A stretch of DNA of 35,174 nucleotides from Acetobacteraceae bacterium (GTDB lineage Bacteria > Pseudomonadota > Alphaproteobacteria > Acetobacterales > Acetobacteraceae). A program made the translations under genes and the position numbers. Shown here piece by piece: positions 9,613 to 19,178 of the stretch. The notes under the pieces were generated by a model, which saw nothing but the letters and a program-made list of their open reading frames with translations, made no database searches and was not told where the DNA came from. How positions within the stretch are numbered: position 1 is the stretch's first letter; each line of letters opens with the position of its first letter. The stretch covers positions 1-35,174 of the forward strand of contig PLTJ01000385.1 of the NCBI GenBank assembly GCA_003164455.1, in the 5' to 3' direction.

Positions 9613-10281
9613 ATGTTTACGCTTGGAAAAATGCCCCAGCAAATCAGCCCGGACCTGGTTGCGCTGCTTGAGCGTGTCGAGGTGGCGACTACGGGTCATG
9701 TTCTCCATTCCGGGTTCGTCGACAGGGCCATTTGTGCCGTACTGCCGGGCAAGCGAGTCGCCGGCACGGCCGTGACGCTACGTATTCCGCACGCGGACTC
9801 AACGCTGCTGCACTACATCACCAAGCTGGTACGGCCCGGCGATATCGTGGTGATCGACCGCTGCGGCGATGACCGTCATGCCTGTTGGGGTGGCGTCATC
9901 ACCAACGCCATGAAGCTGGCGGGGGTCAAAGCCGGAGTCATCGATGGTCCGGCGACCGACATCGGCGAGATCGTCCGGGTTGATATGCCCGTCTGGTGCC
10001 GCGGCCCGTCGCCGATCACCACCAAGCTGCTCGCCGCCGAGGGCCAGTTCAACGTGCCGGTGACCGTTGGCGGCCAGGTGATCCATCCCGGCGATGCCGT
10101 TCTTTGCGACGAAAGCGGCGTGGTGGTGATGCATCCCGAGGACGCCAAAGCAGTCGCCGAACGGGCCATCGGCATGCAGGAAGCCGAGGTGGTGCTGCTC
10201 AACCGCTTGCGGGCGGGCGAGAAGTTGCCCGACATCAGCGGAGCGACTACCATGGTCGAAGCAGACGCCAAATGGATTTAG
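9613..10281 (+). CDS. RraA-family protein (HMG/CHA aldolase-like / regulator of RNase E activity A superfamily)
   Basis: GTAVTLRIPHADSTLLHYITKLVRPGDIVVIDRCGDDRHACWGGVITNAMKLAGVKAGVIDGPATDIGEI; PGDAVLCDESGVVVMHPEDA. Confidence 0.88.
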   Translation: MFTLGKMPQQISPDLVALLERVEVATTGHVLHSGFVDRAICAVLPGKRVAGTAVTLRIPHADSTLLHYITKLVRPGDIVVIDRCGDDRHACWGGVITNAMKLAGVKAGVIDGPATDIGEIVRVDMPVWCRGPSPITTKLLAAEGQFNVPVTVGGQVIHPGDAVLCDESGVVVMHPEDAKAVAERAIGMQEAEVVLLNRLRAGEKLPDISGATTMVEADAKWI

Positions 10282-10419
10282 CGGTTTCCGCCGCACTTCG
10301 AACCGCCGCTCATTGGCCCACCGGCCCGTTTCGGTTGTGCCGCCTGTCACGGGGCTTTGTGCTCAAAAGCGCCGTGACAGGAAGCGGGCGCCAATGGTTT
10401 GGCGGCTATCATTTTCCCT

Positions 10420-11007
10420 ATGCTGACTATCGGGTCCCTGGCCGTGGATGTTAAGTACTCATCTATTTTTCGGCGGGATATTTTGCTCCTAAGCATTTTC
10501 GTCGTGCTAATGTGGGCTGTAATGCTGTTTGTTTTTGGCGGCGTGGTGAACTCTATCCCCGATCTGCGCACGAAATGTATCGTCGGTGGGTCGGGCATAG
10601 CTCTGGTTGCTTTTTCAACGAGCGCCATGATTGCGGTATACATTCATTTGAAGAAAAATGGAAACGCTCTCTATAATGAAGAAGTCAATGGATGTGCAGA
10701 CGAAACGCAGAGTAGCCAGAGCGATAGGATGTTGCATAAGAACGAGAGGCGCACGACTAAAAATGCCATCGTCGAGGTATTTGATGTGGTATTCATTATG
10801 GTCCTGTGTTTCGGGACGCTATTAACGTCGATGCTTCTGCAAGGAAAGGTCATTATTGGTTCTGGAGAAACTGGTAATTTTGATTATAATTTCAGCATTC
10901 CATTATTTTTATTGACATTGGCAACATTCTTTGCTTTTTTATTATATGTTTTGCCTCGATCTAACACTGAACTTAGATCGATGATCGATCGCATGTACAA
11001 GAAGTAG
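10420..11007 (+). CDS. hypothetical 4-TM membrane protein
   Basis: Four hydrophobic segments, low-GC ORF; no recognised family. ORF can extend to a TTG at 10399. Confidence 0.6.
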   Translation: MLTIGSLAVDVKYSSIFRRDILLLSIFVVLMWAVMLFVFGGVVNSIPDLRTKCIVGGSGIALVAFSTSAMIAVYIHLKKNGNALYNEEVNGCADETQSSQSDRMLHKNERRTTKNAIVEVFDVVFIMVLCFGTLLTSMLLQGKVIIGSGETGNFDYNFSIPLFLLTLATFFAFLLYVLPRSNTELRSMIDRMYKK

Positions 11008-11027
11008 AGATTGCTGGGAACAACGAA

Positions 11028-11159
11028 ATGCTTTGGACCGTTATCAATTGGTCGGCCTGGGGGCTATCAGCCCTGCTGGCGGTCGTTATGTTGTCCGACT
11101 TCTGCAGGGTGGAAAAATCCATAAGAGAACAAAGGCGTTCGCCTTTTGGGAAACGCTGA
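11028..11159 (+). CDS. 43-aa single-TM microprotein MLWTVINWSAWGLSALLAVVMLSDFCRVEKSIREQRRSPFGKR
   Basis: Not in the ORF track (too short). ATG-initiated; stop TGA ends 3 nt before the APC permease ATG (11163); one TM helix plus basic cytoplasmic tail. Confidence 0.55.
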   Translation: MLWTVINWSAWGLSALLAVVMLSDFCRVEKSIREQRRSPFGKR

Positions 11160-11162
11160 AAT

Positions 11163-12578
11163 ATGCCTGAATTGACGGTAGAAAAATCTGGATTGGCGCT
11201 GGAAAAAAAAGAACGAACCACAGACGCTCGCTTGGTGAAGGTTCTGGGGCCTGTTCACATCTGGGCTTTGGGTGTCGGGATTGTCCTGGTTGGCGAATTC
11301 ATGGGCTGGAATTTTACCGTTTCAAAGGGCGGTACTCTTGGCTCACTGATTGCGTGTTGGGTCGTCGGACTGTTGTTCATTTCCCTGGTCATGGTCAATA
11401 CCGAGATAGGTTCGGTGATCCCCGAGGCCGGCGGGCAATACGCAATGGCCAAGTACCTGTTGGGGCCCCTGGCGTCTTTCAATATCGGCCTCATGCTTGT
11501 CTTTGAATACGTGATGCTTGCCGCAGCCGACGCCCTGGTCGTTGGCGCAATTCTGCACTCTATCAACCCGGAAATTCAAAGCCTCCCATTTGTGATTCTA
11601 ACGCTGCTATCGTTCACCTACCTGAATTACCGAGGTGTCTATGCCACGCTGACGTTTAATTTTGTCATCACGGCAGCTTCTTTTGTAACAATTATATATC
11701 TGTTGTTTGCCACCAATTTCTACGACCCTTCGCGAAGCATTCTGCGTTTGGCGGAGCATGGCAATGGCCTTCCCTATGGGTTCATCGGAATTATCGCGGC
11801 GATGCAATTCGGTGTCTGGTTTTTCCTTGGCATCGAAGGCACGGCGCTCGCCGCCGAGGAGTGCCGTTCGACCGGCCGCTCTCTGCCCGTCGGTTCGATG
11901 GTGGGGATGATTTCCCTGATTATTGGGGCAACGTTGACATGGTTCGTTTGCTCAAGCCTGATCGACGCCGGAACACTGGGTTCATCGGTTTATCCGTTGT
12001 ATGATGCTGCCCTGGCAACCGGGATGCCGATCGTCATCTGCGTGCTGTTCCTGGGGACCATCCTGTCCTGTCTTGCCAGCGCCAACGGCTGCGTCAACGA
12101 TGCCAGTCGTGCGTGGTTCGCCATGTCGCGGGACAAATTGATACCGGGGGAATTCGCTAAAGTTCACCCGAAATACAAAACCCCGTATCGGGCGATACTC
12201 TTTCTAATGCCGATTTCCCTGGCCTTTGGCTATACGGGTCTGCTCGACCAGGTAATATCATTTTCGATTCTTTCTGCCATTCTTGTATATATACTAATGG
12301 CATATATGATGTTCAAGTTTCGCCGGATGTACCCCCTGGGCTATATAAAACGGGGATATGTCGCACCATGGCATCCAATACCGGCCATCGTGCTCTTGGT
12401 TCTCTCATTGACCACGCTTTTCGGCATGTTTTTCGGCTATTGGGTGAATCTGATGGCCGGATTTATCTTTTATTTCCTGGCCTCCCTTTGGTTTACCTTG
12501 CATCGGTACAGATTTCTCGATGAAGACAGCTTCCTCGCTGCCAGCGAGGGTCACTGGCCTTGTCCGAAGAAGTACTGA
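11163..12578 (+). CDS. APC-superfamily amino acid permease
   Basis: 471-aa ~12-TM ORF; IWALGVGIVLVGEFMGWNF, EAGGQYAMAKYLLGPLASFNIGLMLVFEY, GIEGTALAAEECRSTGRSLPVG. Confidence 0.88.
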   Translation: MPELTVEKSGLALEKKERTTDARLVKVLGPVHIWALGVGIVLVGEFMGWNFTVSKGGTLGSLIACWVVGLLFISLVMVNTEIGSVIPEAGGQYAMAKYLLGPLASFNIGLMLVFEYVMLAAADALVVGAILHSINPEIQSLPFVILTLLSFTYLNYRGVYATLTFNFVITAASFVTIIYLLFATNFYDPSRSILRLAEHGNGLPYGFIGIIAAMQFGVWFFLGIEGTALAAEECRSTGRSLPVGSMVGMISLIIGATLTWFVCSSLIDAGTLGSSVYPLYDAALATGMPIVICVLFLGTILSCLASANGCVNDASRAWFAMSRDKLIPGEFAKVHPKYKTPYRAILFLMPISLAFGYTGLLDQVISFSILSAILVYILMAYMMFKFRRMYPLGYIKRGYVAPWHPIPAIVLLVLSLTTLFGMFFGYWVNLMAGFIFYFLASLWFTLHRYRFLDEDSFLAASEGHWPCPKKY

Positions 12579-12859
12579 TGGGAGAGCCTTACCGGAACGG
12601 GGCCCCGTGGAAGAGCGTTGGAATCGTCCTCCTGGCGCTCGTTTTGCCTTCCGCCGGTCATGTTTTCCTGGGGAAAGCGCGCCGCGGGCTGATTTTGCTG
12701 TTTTGGATAATCGCCTTCGGTCTTCTGACCCAGAAGCTTGCGAACCCAGGCGTGTCCTTCTGGGGGCAATATGCCGGCGGTTTGGCCGTCTGGGCCTTAT
12801 CGGTTGTTGACGCAGCCGGACTTGCCAGAATCAGGTTCAATCCTCCACCGAAGATCTGA
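12578..12859 (+). CDS. small membrane protein (TM2/DUF6677-like)
   Basis: TGATG overlap with the APC permease stop; hydrophobic PSAGHVFLGKARRGLILLFWIIAFG resembles the G-x-GHFYLGRxxRG motif of TM2-like proteins. Confidence 0.55.
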   Translation: MGEPYRNGAPWKSVGIVLLALVLPSAGHVFLGKARRGLILLFWIIAFGLLTQKLANPGVSFWGQYAGGLAVWALSVVDAAGLARIRFNPPPKI

Positions 12860-12880
12860 TCCACGGCGGAGGATTGAACC
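12834..12880. terminator. long hairpin between convergent genes
   Basis: GGTTCAATCCTCC (12834-12846) and GGAGGATTGAACC (12868-12880) are perfect 13-bp inverted repeats; an extra CCG/CGG pairing inside. Lies between stops at 12859(+) and 12889(-). Confidence 0.55.
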
Positions 12881-12888
12881 GACCATCG

Positions 12889-13653
12889 TCAGCGAGCCAC
12901 AGCCGCCATTTCGCTAGACAGTTTTTCGGTAAGAGTCCAGGCCTCGCGCAGACCAGCCGCCAATGCTCCATGCTCCATGGTCAGCGTCAGATGGTAGGCA
13001 TTATTTGCCAAGGCGAATTTCTTCTCCTCCACGCTCCAGGCGGGAAGAAGCCAGCGTTTGCCGGCCGCAGCCGCGGCGTCTGCCACATGCTTGAGATCGG
13101 CGAAGTCCTTATCCGACCGTTTGTAGGCGCCACGTCCCCGCCGCAACGACAGGTCGCTGGGTCCGACATAAACCCCGTCAACGCAATCGAGGGCCAGGAT
13201 ACCTTCGATTTCCTCGATCGCGCCGGCATCCTCGACCATCGGATAACATTTGGTTTTCCGATCCTGCTCCTTGACCCAGGCATCGTCCGCCGCGCCGAAT
13301 GCAACGGTGCGCCCGCCCGCGAAGCTGCGGTCGCCGAGAGGCGGGAATTTAGCGAAGCCGCAGATCTGCTTGGCGTGTTTCGCACCAAGGATGTGCGGAA
13401 TAACCACAGCATCGGCGCCAAAGTCGAGCGCCTCCTGAATGGGGCCGCGTTCGGCGGCCAGGACCTTGGCTATCACCTCGTGGCCTAGCCCTTTCAGGAG
13501 TGGGATGAAGCGGTCGAGTCCTTCCAGATCGAAACTGCCGTGTTCGATATCGAGGACAACCGACCGGTACCCGATGAGCGCAGCGATCTCAGCCGCGGCG
13601 ACGTTGCAACTCGATAGCCAAAAGCCATATCGGCCATGGTCTTCGTTTTTCAT
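12889..13653 (-). CDS. HpcH/HpaI-family aldolase (2-keto-3-deoxy acid aldolase type)
   Basis: IGYRSVVLDIEHGSFDLEGLDRFIPLLKGLGHEVIAKV...EALDFGADAVVIPHI...YPMVEDAGAIEEIEGILALDCVDGVYVGPSDLSL. Confidence 0.88.
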   Translation of the reverse strand: MKNEDHGRYGFWLSSCNVAAAEIAALIGYRSVVLDIEHGSFDLEGLDRFIPLLKGLGHEVIAKVLAAERGPIQEALDFGADAVVIPHILGAKHAKQICGFAKFPPLGDRSFAGGRTVAFGAADDAWVKEQDRKTKCYPMVEDAGAIEEIEGILALDCVDGVYVGPSDLSLRRGRGAYKRSDKDFADLKHVADAAAAAGKRWLLPAWSVEEKKFALANNAYHLTLTMEHGALAAGLREAWTLTEKLSSEMAAVAR

Positions 13654-14062
13654 GAGCACACCTCCATGGAAAGTAAGCCAGCCTGATGGCCGGCCAACGA
13701 AAAGTTCAGACATATAGACTGCCGCTCGGAAACGCGGATCGACCGACGGAGTCTCCAGCAGGTTGCGTTGCCGGGATCGACCAGACCGACCGGGACAAGA
13801 GCACGGAAGCGAAAGAGACAACATCGCCCGACCGGGGTGTTCGGCGCCCCGAAATCGGCACGACCATCGCTCCATTTCCGTGCATCAACAACACAAGCTA
13901 AGTGTACACGACAACACTACCGGCGTCCACCTTCACTTCAGTCAAATGCCCTGATGATCTTTATGCCAGGCGCTCGCCCGGCGACGCGGCTGCCCCCGGA
14001 GTGATGGTGTGTTCAACGGAGTCCGATTGCCCGGCCCCAGGCACCATCGGTGAACGGCCACA

Positions 14063-14488
14063 ATGAGACCGTACGGGATTTCCCCCGGGGTGCTTGGTGT
14101 TGCGTCATATCGCAAGAACGACCAAGCCTGGGTCGTGCAGAAGAGCGACGCCTTGGTCAGGCACGTTGTCGGCGATTATCGCTTTGAAGTTCTGAAAACC
14201 GCGACAGCACGGGCGCGTTTGTGTTCGGTCTTGCGGCGGTTCGTGAATTTCCTCCAGCCATCCTTTGGGTTGGCTGAGAAAACGGCGAACGGAGCAAAGC
14301 TCAGAAAGCGTTATCACCTGCCGGCCGCGCCTTATCGGCGTCTGCTGGTAGGCCCGCGGGCGAGCGATGAGCTGCGGCGGCGCGGGGAAGCGATGAATTC
14401 CATGCTGCATTCGCTCCGCCTGCCGAGGGAACTCCGCTGGGCACAGCAGCAACCCGTTGAGATCGCGGACTGCGTGGCAGGGCAGTGA
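14063..14488 (+). pseudogene. DDE/integrase-core transposase C-terminal remnant
   Basis: RRFVNFLQPSFGLAEKTANGAKLRKRYHLPAAPYRRLLVGPRASDELRRRGEAM...RLPRELRWAQQQPVEIAD resembles the C-terminus of integrase-core transposases; N-terminal catalytic domain missing. Confidence 0.6.
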
Positions 14489-14943
14489 GGCTCGTCGCGT
14501 CAGTCGGCCGCAGGGAAGAACAAAGAGGGCGGCATCGTCCCGGCCTGCTTGTTGCGGTAACGCCAAACGTGCGCTCCCGATTCGAGGCCGTGCCGAGGCA
14601 AACGCGCATCCCGATCGTTTGCACCGGACGAAAGCCGGGCGAGTTGATGCGACAGCATGGCCATTCGTGGATGAGGCCATACGACAACCACCGCGATCGT
14701 CGCCACACATCCGGGAACACAGGATACCGGCGCGTCACTCCGTTGATTTCTTGGACCCGGCGCCGCCATGGTGACGAACCACAGCCGTGCCCCCTTGGAA
14801 AATCGCAAACGTACGTCAGCGAAGGCACCCGACGATATAACTATCAGATTGTTATGCAGTAGCCATCTAGGCAATTTCGGCATACCTTGCTGACGTGGTA
14901 TTCTGTTATTCTATCGTCTTATGGCAAAGACGTCGGAAATCGC

Positions 14944-16314
14944 ATGCCCTATCGCCATGACCTCGCCGGAACCCGCTACGTGTTCCCGGACCTGAAGACA
15001 TTGCTCGCCCGCGCCACCCCGTTCCGCTCCGGCGACGCGCTCGCCGGCGTCGCCGCCGCCTCGGCTAGCGAGCGCGTGGCAGCGCAGATGGCGCTCGCCG
15101 ATCTGCCGTTGCAAACGCTGTTGGAAGAGGTGGTCATCCCTTACGAAGACGACGACGTCACCCGCCTTATTCTCGATCGCCACGACATCGCCGCCTTCGC
15201 TCCGATCGCCCACCTCACCGTGGGTGGGTTCCGTGACTTTCTGCTGGCTGAGGCCACGCCGGAGATCCTGACGGCGCTGCGCCTTGGCCTCACGCCCGAG
15301 ATGGTGGTAGCGGTAAGCAAAATCATGCGGCTGCAAGACCTGATAGCTGTGGCGGCGAAATGTCGGGTCACCACCGCATTCCGCAACACCATAGGCCTGC
15401 CCGGGCGGCTTTCGGTCCGGTTGCAGCCCAACCACCCGGTGGACGACCCGCATGGGGTGGCCGCCTCCACCCTCGATGGGCTGCTGCTTGGCGCCGGCGA
15501 CGCGGTCATCGGGGTCAACCCGGCCACCGACAGCGTTGCTGCCACGACCACCCTGCTGCACTTGCTCGATGCGGTGCGCGACCGCTACGCTATCCCCACC
15601 CAGACCTGCGTGTTGGCCCATGTCACCACCACGCTGCGCTGCATGGCCGCAGGTGCGCCGGTGGATCTGGTGTTCCAGTCGATCGGCGGCTCCGAAGCTG
15701 CCAACCGCTCGTTCGGCATCACGCTTTCTCTGCTGCATGAAGCCCACGAGGCGGCGCTGGCGCTACGGCGCGGCACGGTCGGGCAGAACGTGATGTATTT
15801 CGAGACGGGCCAAGGCAGTGCGCTTTCCGCCGAGGCGCATCACGGGGTCGACCAGCAGACGATCGAGGCGCGCGCCTATGCGGTGGCGCGCGTTTTTTCG
15901 CCGCTGCTGGTCAATACCGTCGTCGGCTTCATCGGCCCGGAATACCTGTACGACGGGAAACAGATTATCCGCGCAGGAATGGAAGACCACTTCTGCGGCA
16001 AGCTGCTGGGCCTGCCGATGGGAGTAGATATCTGCTATACGAACCACGCCGAGGCCGATCAGGACGACATGGACACGCTGTTGACGCTGCTGGGTGTCGC
16101 CGGTGTCACCTACATCATCGGCGTGCCGGGAGCGGACGATGTGATGCTTTCCTATCAGAGCACTTCGTTTCACGATGCGCTTTTTCTACGGGGCATGCTC
16201 GGCCTGCGGCCGGCGCCCGAGTTCGAGATCTGGCTGGAGCGCATGGGCATCGCCGCGGGAACGGCGGAACGCATTCCGGCGAAGTTGGCGCCTGCTCTGG
16301 TTGGGCTGGCATGA
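14944..16314 (+). CDS. eutB: ethanolamine ammonia-lyase large subunit
   Basis: KIMRLQDLIAVAAKCRVTTAFRNTIGLPGRLSVRLQPNHPVDD, VIGVNPATDS, QSIGGSEAANRSFGI, MYFETGQGSALSAEAHHGVDQQT, GADDVMLSYQSTSFHDA. Upstream start 14887 also possible. Confidence 0.96.
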   Translation: MPYRHDLAGTRYVFPDLKTLLARATPFRSGDALAGVAAASASERVAAQMALADLPLQTLLEEVVIPYEDDDVTRLILDRHDIAAFAPIAHLTVGGFRDFLLAEATPEILTALRLGLTPEMVVAVSKIMRLQDLIAVAAKCRVTTAFRNTIGLPGRLSVRLQPNHPVDDPHGVAASTLDGLLLGAGDAVIGVNPATDSVAATTTLLHLLDAVRDRYAIPTQTCVLAHVTTTLRCMAAGAPVDLVFQSIGGSEAANRSFGITLSLLHEAHEAALALRRGTVGQNVMYFETGQGSALSAEAHHGVDQQTIEARAYAVARVFSPLLVNTVVGFIGPEYLYDGKQIIRAGMEDHFCGKLLGLPMGVDICYTNHAEADQDDMDTLLTLLGVAGVTYIIGVPGADDVMLSYQSTSFHDALFLRGMLGLRPAPEFEIWLERMGIAAGTAERIPAKLAPALVGLA

Positions 16315-17069
16315 GCGTGCCCGTGCTCTGGCGCGACCTGCGCCGGTTCACTCCGGCACGGGTGGCGTTGGGACGGGTCGGCAACGGATTGCCCACCGAC
16401 GCGCAGCTCGCGTTCCAGGCCGCCCATGCCGCCGCCCGCGACGCCGTGCAGGCCGTTCTCGATATTCCCGCTCTTCAGGCCGACCTGCGGCAGGTTGGGC
16501 TCGCGGCCAGCGTGGTGCACAGCGCCTGCCCGGATCGGCGTACGTTCCTGCTCCGCCCCGATCTCGGCCGCCGCCTGCGCGATACCGCTGGCCTGCCGCT
16601 GGCCCCGGGCTGCCTGGCCATCCTGCTGTGCGACGGGTTGTCGGCCGCCGCCGTGCAACGCCACGCCCCGCCGCTGCTCGGTCACCTGGCCGGACGGCTG
16701 GAGCGCATGGGACCGATTGCCATTGCCGTCCAGGGGCGCGTCGCCCTCGGTGACGAAGTAGGCGATGCGGTCGGCGCCGAGGCCATCCTGGTGCTGATCG
16801 GCGAGCGACCCGGCCTGACCGCCCCGGATAGTCTCGGCGCCTATCTCACCTGGCAGCCGAAGCGCGGCTGCACCGACGCCGAGCGCAACTGCGTGTCCAA
16901 CATCCGGCCCGACGGGCTGCCGACGGCGGCGGCGGCGGACAAACTGCTGTGGCTCATCATGCGCATGCGCGCACTCCGGCTGAGCGGTGTTGGGCTGAAG
17001 GACGAGCAGCCGGCAATAAGCCAAGCGGGACTGGATCAGGGCAGGTCGATCCCGGCGGTCGGCCCGTAG
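16311..17069 (+). CDS. eutC: ethanolamine ammonia-lyase small subunit
   Basis: ATGA-type overlap with eutB; CDGLSAAAVQRHA, LIGERPGLTAPDSLGAYLTWQPKRGCTDAERNCVSNIRPDGL. Confidence 0.95.
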   Translation: MSVPVLWRDLRRFTPARVALGRVGNGLPTDAQLAFQAAHAAARDAVQAVLDIPALQADLRQVGLAASVVHSACPDRRTFLLRPDLGRRLRDTAGLPLAPGCLAILLCDGLSAAAVQRHAPPLLGHLAGRLERMGPIAIAVQGRVALGDEVGDAVGAEAILVLIGERPGLTAPDSLGAYLTWQPKRGCTDAERNCVSNIRPDGLPTAAAADKLLWLIMRMRALRLSGVGLKDEQPAISQAGLDQGRSIPAVGP

Positions 17070-17288
17070 CCGGTCCAACCGCACAACGGCGGCGCGGCAG
17101 AACCCGACCACGGACGCAACCATGACACCGTCGACAGGATGATCGCCCCTGGGACGGACGAATGGCCTCGGATCGAACAAAAGAATGGGCTGTTGGATTA
17201 TTCTGGAGCTTAACTTCCAACGGCCCATTACGGAAGGAGCGTGCCGTCTATCTGGCCCCGCGCAGCAAAAGGCCCTACCCTTCCAGTG

Positions 17289-19178
17289 TCAGAGGAAACC
17301 GGTCGATATCCAAGGCACTGCCGCGATAACGATGATACCGATCATCAGTGCCAACAAATAACCCCAGATCGGTTTCATGCCCTCGTCCGGATTTACCTTT
17401 CCGATGGCGCAAGTCATGTAGTATCCCACACCGAACGGTGGCGCAAACAATCCCATTCCCATCGCCAGAATGACGACGATTGCGTAGTGCACTTCATTCA
17501 CACCGACCTGGGCGGCAATCGGGAACAGCAGCGGCCCGAACAGGACGATAGAGGGAATTCCTTCAAGCACGCTGCCCAGAACAAGAAAGGCGACAATCGA
17601 GATGGCAAGGAATGTCGTGCTGCCACCGGGCAGATCGGTCATCATGTCGGCCAGACTGTTGGAGAACCCGGATTGTGTCAGCGACCATGCCATGGCCGTG
17701 GCGGCGCCGATGATCAACAGGATGGTCCCCGACAGGGCGGAGGCCTGCACCAACATCGGCATGACCCTGTGCCAGTCGAACCGTCTATAGACGAACACAC
17801 CGAGGATGATCGCATACGCGATACCCACCGTTGACACTTCGGTGGCGGTTGTAATACCGGCGACGACCGCAATCCGAATGACAAAGGGAAGAAGCAATGC
17901 CGGAAAGGCAATCAGGAATGAGCGGAATATCTCGCGTCCGCCGACATGTTTTACGTCGCTCAGATCGTCGTGCCGGTAACGCCTCCACACGATGAAGCAG
18001 AGCGAGATGGCGAGCAAGAATCCCGGCAAAAGGCCGCCCGTGAAAAGGGCCTGAATGGAAACCCCGGTTACTGATCCGATGGTAATCAGCACCAGACTGG
18101 GAGGAATGGTCTCCGTTTGCGCCCCCGTCGCCGCCAACAGTGCGATAAGGTCGCCCGGTTTGGCCCCGCGCTTTATCATCTCGGGAAACAGGATCGGCGC
18201 GACAACGGCCTGGTCGGCGGCCTTCGCTCCCGAGATGCCGGAAACGAGATACATGGCAGCGATCAGCACATAGGAGAGGCCGCCTTTGACATGACCGAGC
18301 AGGGACACCAGGAAGCGGACCATCACCTCCCCTATCCCACTCATCTCCATGATATAGCCAAGGAACACGAAAAGAGGCACCGCGAGGAGAATCAGGTGGG
18401 ACATCCCCTCGTCCATCCGGCTGATCACGATTGTCAGAGGAAAATCGGTTGTAAACGACAAATAGGCGACGGTGGCGAGACCAAACGAGAACGCGATCGG
18501 CACGCCGGCGAAAACGGTGGCAGCCGTGACCACGACGAAATACAAGACAAGATTCCACGATCCCAGATCGCCGAATAACGGGTTTATCGCGAAAAAAAAG
18601 ATAATCGCCGCTGCGCCGATGGCAATTGTGGCAAAAAACGTGAAACGCGTCGCCTGTTTTAAAAGATGCAAAATAGCGCTCAGTGCCATCAGCCCGAAGC
18701 CGACGGGCATAGCGGCGGCCCGCCAAACGGCCTGGATCTCCAGCCCGGACGTCGTAATGAGCCGTTCCTGATTGGCGTGTTCGAAGGCCGACGGGATAAC
18801 GAGAACCAGGAACAACAAGGACCCAGCGATGGCAACGATTTGCAGCACGGCCTGGGCTTGCGCACCAGCCTTCTTGAGGAAGAAGGTCATGCGCATGTGC
18901 TCGCCACGGCGAAACGCTACGACGGCACCCAACATCGCCAACCAAAGAAACAGCAGCTCGGCGAGTTCGTCGGACCATACCAACGGTGCTTCGAACACGT
19001 AGCGAGCCGTCACCCCGACCAACAGGATGAAGACTTCCGCCACCAGGATGGCCGAGACGGCTAGTTCCACAGCCTTTCCCAGGCATCCATCGATGGCCGC
19101 CAACCACGCCACGCCACGCAGAGCGAGGGCTTTGCCCCTCGCTCCTTGCCTGGAATCACCACTATCGGCCACTAGCAT
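17289..19178 (-). CDS. TRAP transporter fused small/large permease (DctQ-DctM)
   Basis: 629 aa: DctQ-like N-terminus (VEVFILLVGVTARYVFEAPLVWSDELAELLFLWLAMLGAVVAFRRGEHMRM) followed by DctM (PLFVFLGYIMEMSGIG...GLSYVLIAAMYLVSGISGAKAADQAVVAPIL). Starts by TGATG overlap with dctP. Confidence 0.93.
   Translation of the reverse strand: MLVADSGDSRQGARGKALALRGVAWLAAIDGCLGKAVELAVSAILVAEVFILLVGVTARYVFEAPLVWSDELAELLFLWLAMLGAVVAFRRGEHMRMTFFLKKAGAQAQAVLQIVAIAGSLLFLVLVIPSAFEHANQERLITTSGLEIQAVWRAAAMPVGFGLMALSAILHLLKQATRFTFFATIAIGAAAIIFFFAINPLFGDLGSWNLVLYFVVVTAATVFAGVPIAFSFGLATVAYLSFTTDFPLTIVISRMDEGMSHLILLAVPLFVFLGYIMEMSGIGEVMVRFLVSLLGHVKGGLSYVLIAAMYLVSGISGAKAADQAVVAPILFPEMIKRGAKPGDLIALLAATGAQTETIPPSLVLITIGSVTGVSIQALFTGGLLPGFLLAISLCFIVWRRYRHDDLSDVKHVGGREIFRSFLIAFPALLLPFVIRIAVVAGITTATEVSTVGIAYAIILGVFVYRRFDWHRVMPMLVQASALSGTILLIIGAATAMAWSLTQSGFSNSLADMMTDLPGGSTTFLAISIVAFLVLGSVLEGIPSIVLFGPLLFPIAAQVGVNEVHYAIVVILAMGMGLFAPPFGVGYYMTCAIGKVNPDEGMKPIWGYLLALMIGIIVIAAVPWISTGFL

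Noticed and set aside
14500-14885. ORFs on both strands between the transposase remnant and eutB
   Set aside because: Arg-rich, mutually antisense translations without recognisable motifs; treated as noncoding/decayed.
17070-17288. Possible transposase or IS scar between eutC and the TRAP operon
   Set aside because: No recognisable transposase peptide or inverted repeats in any frame that I could read.
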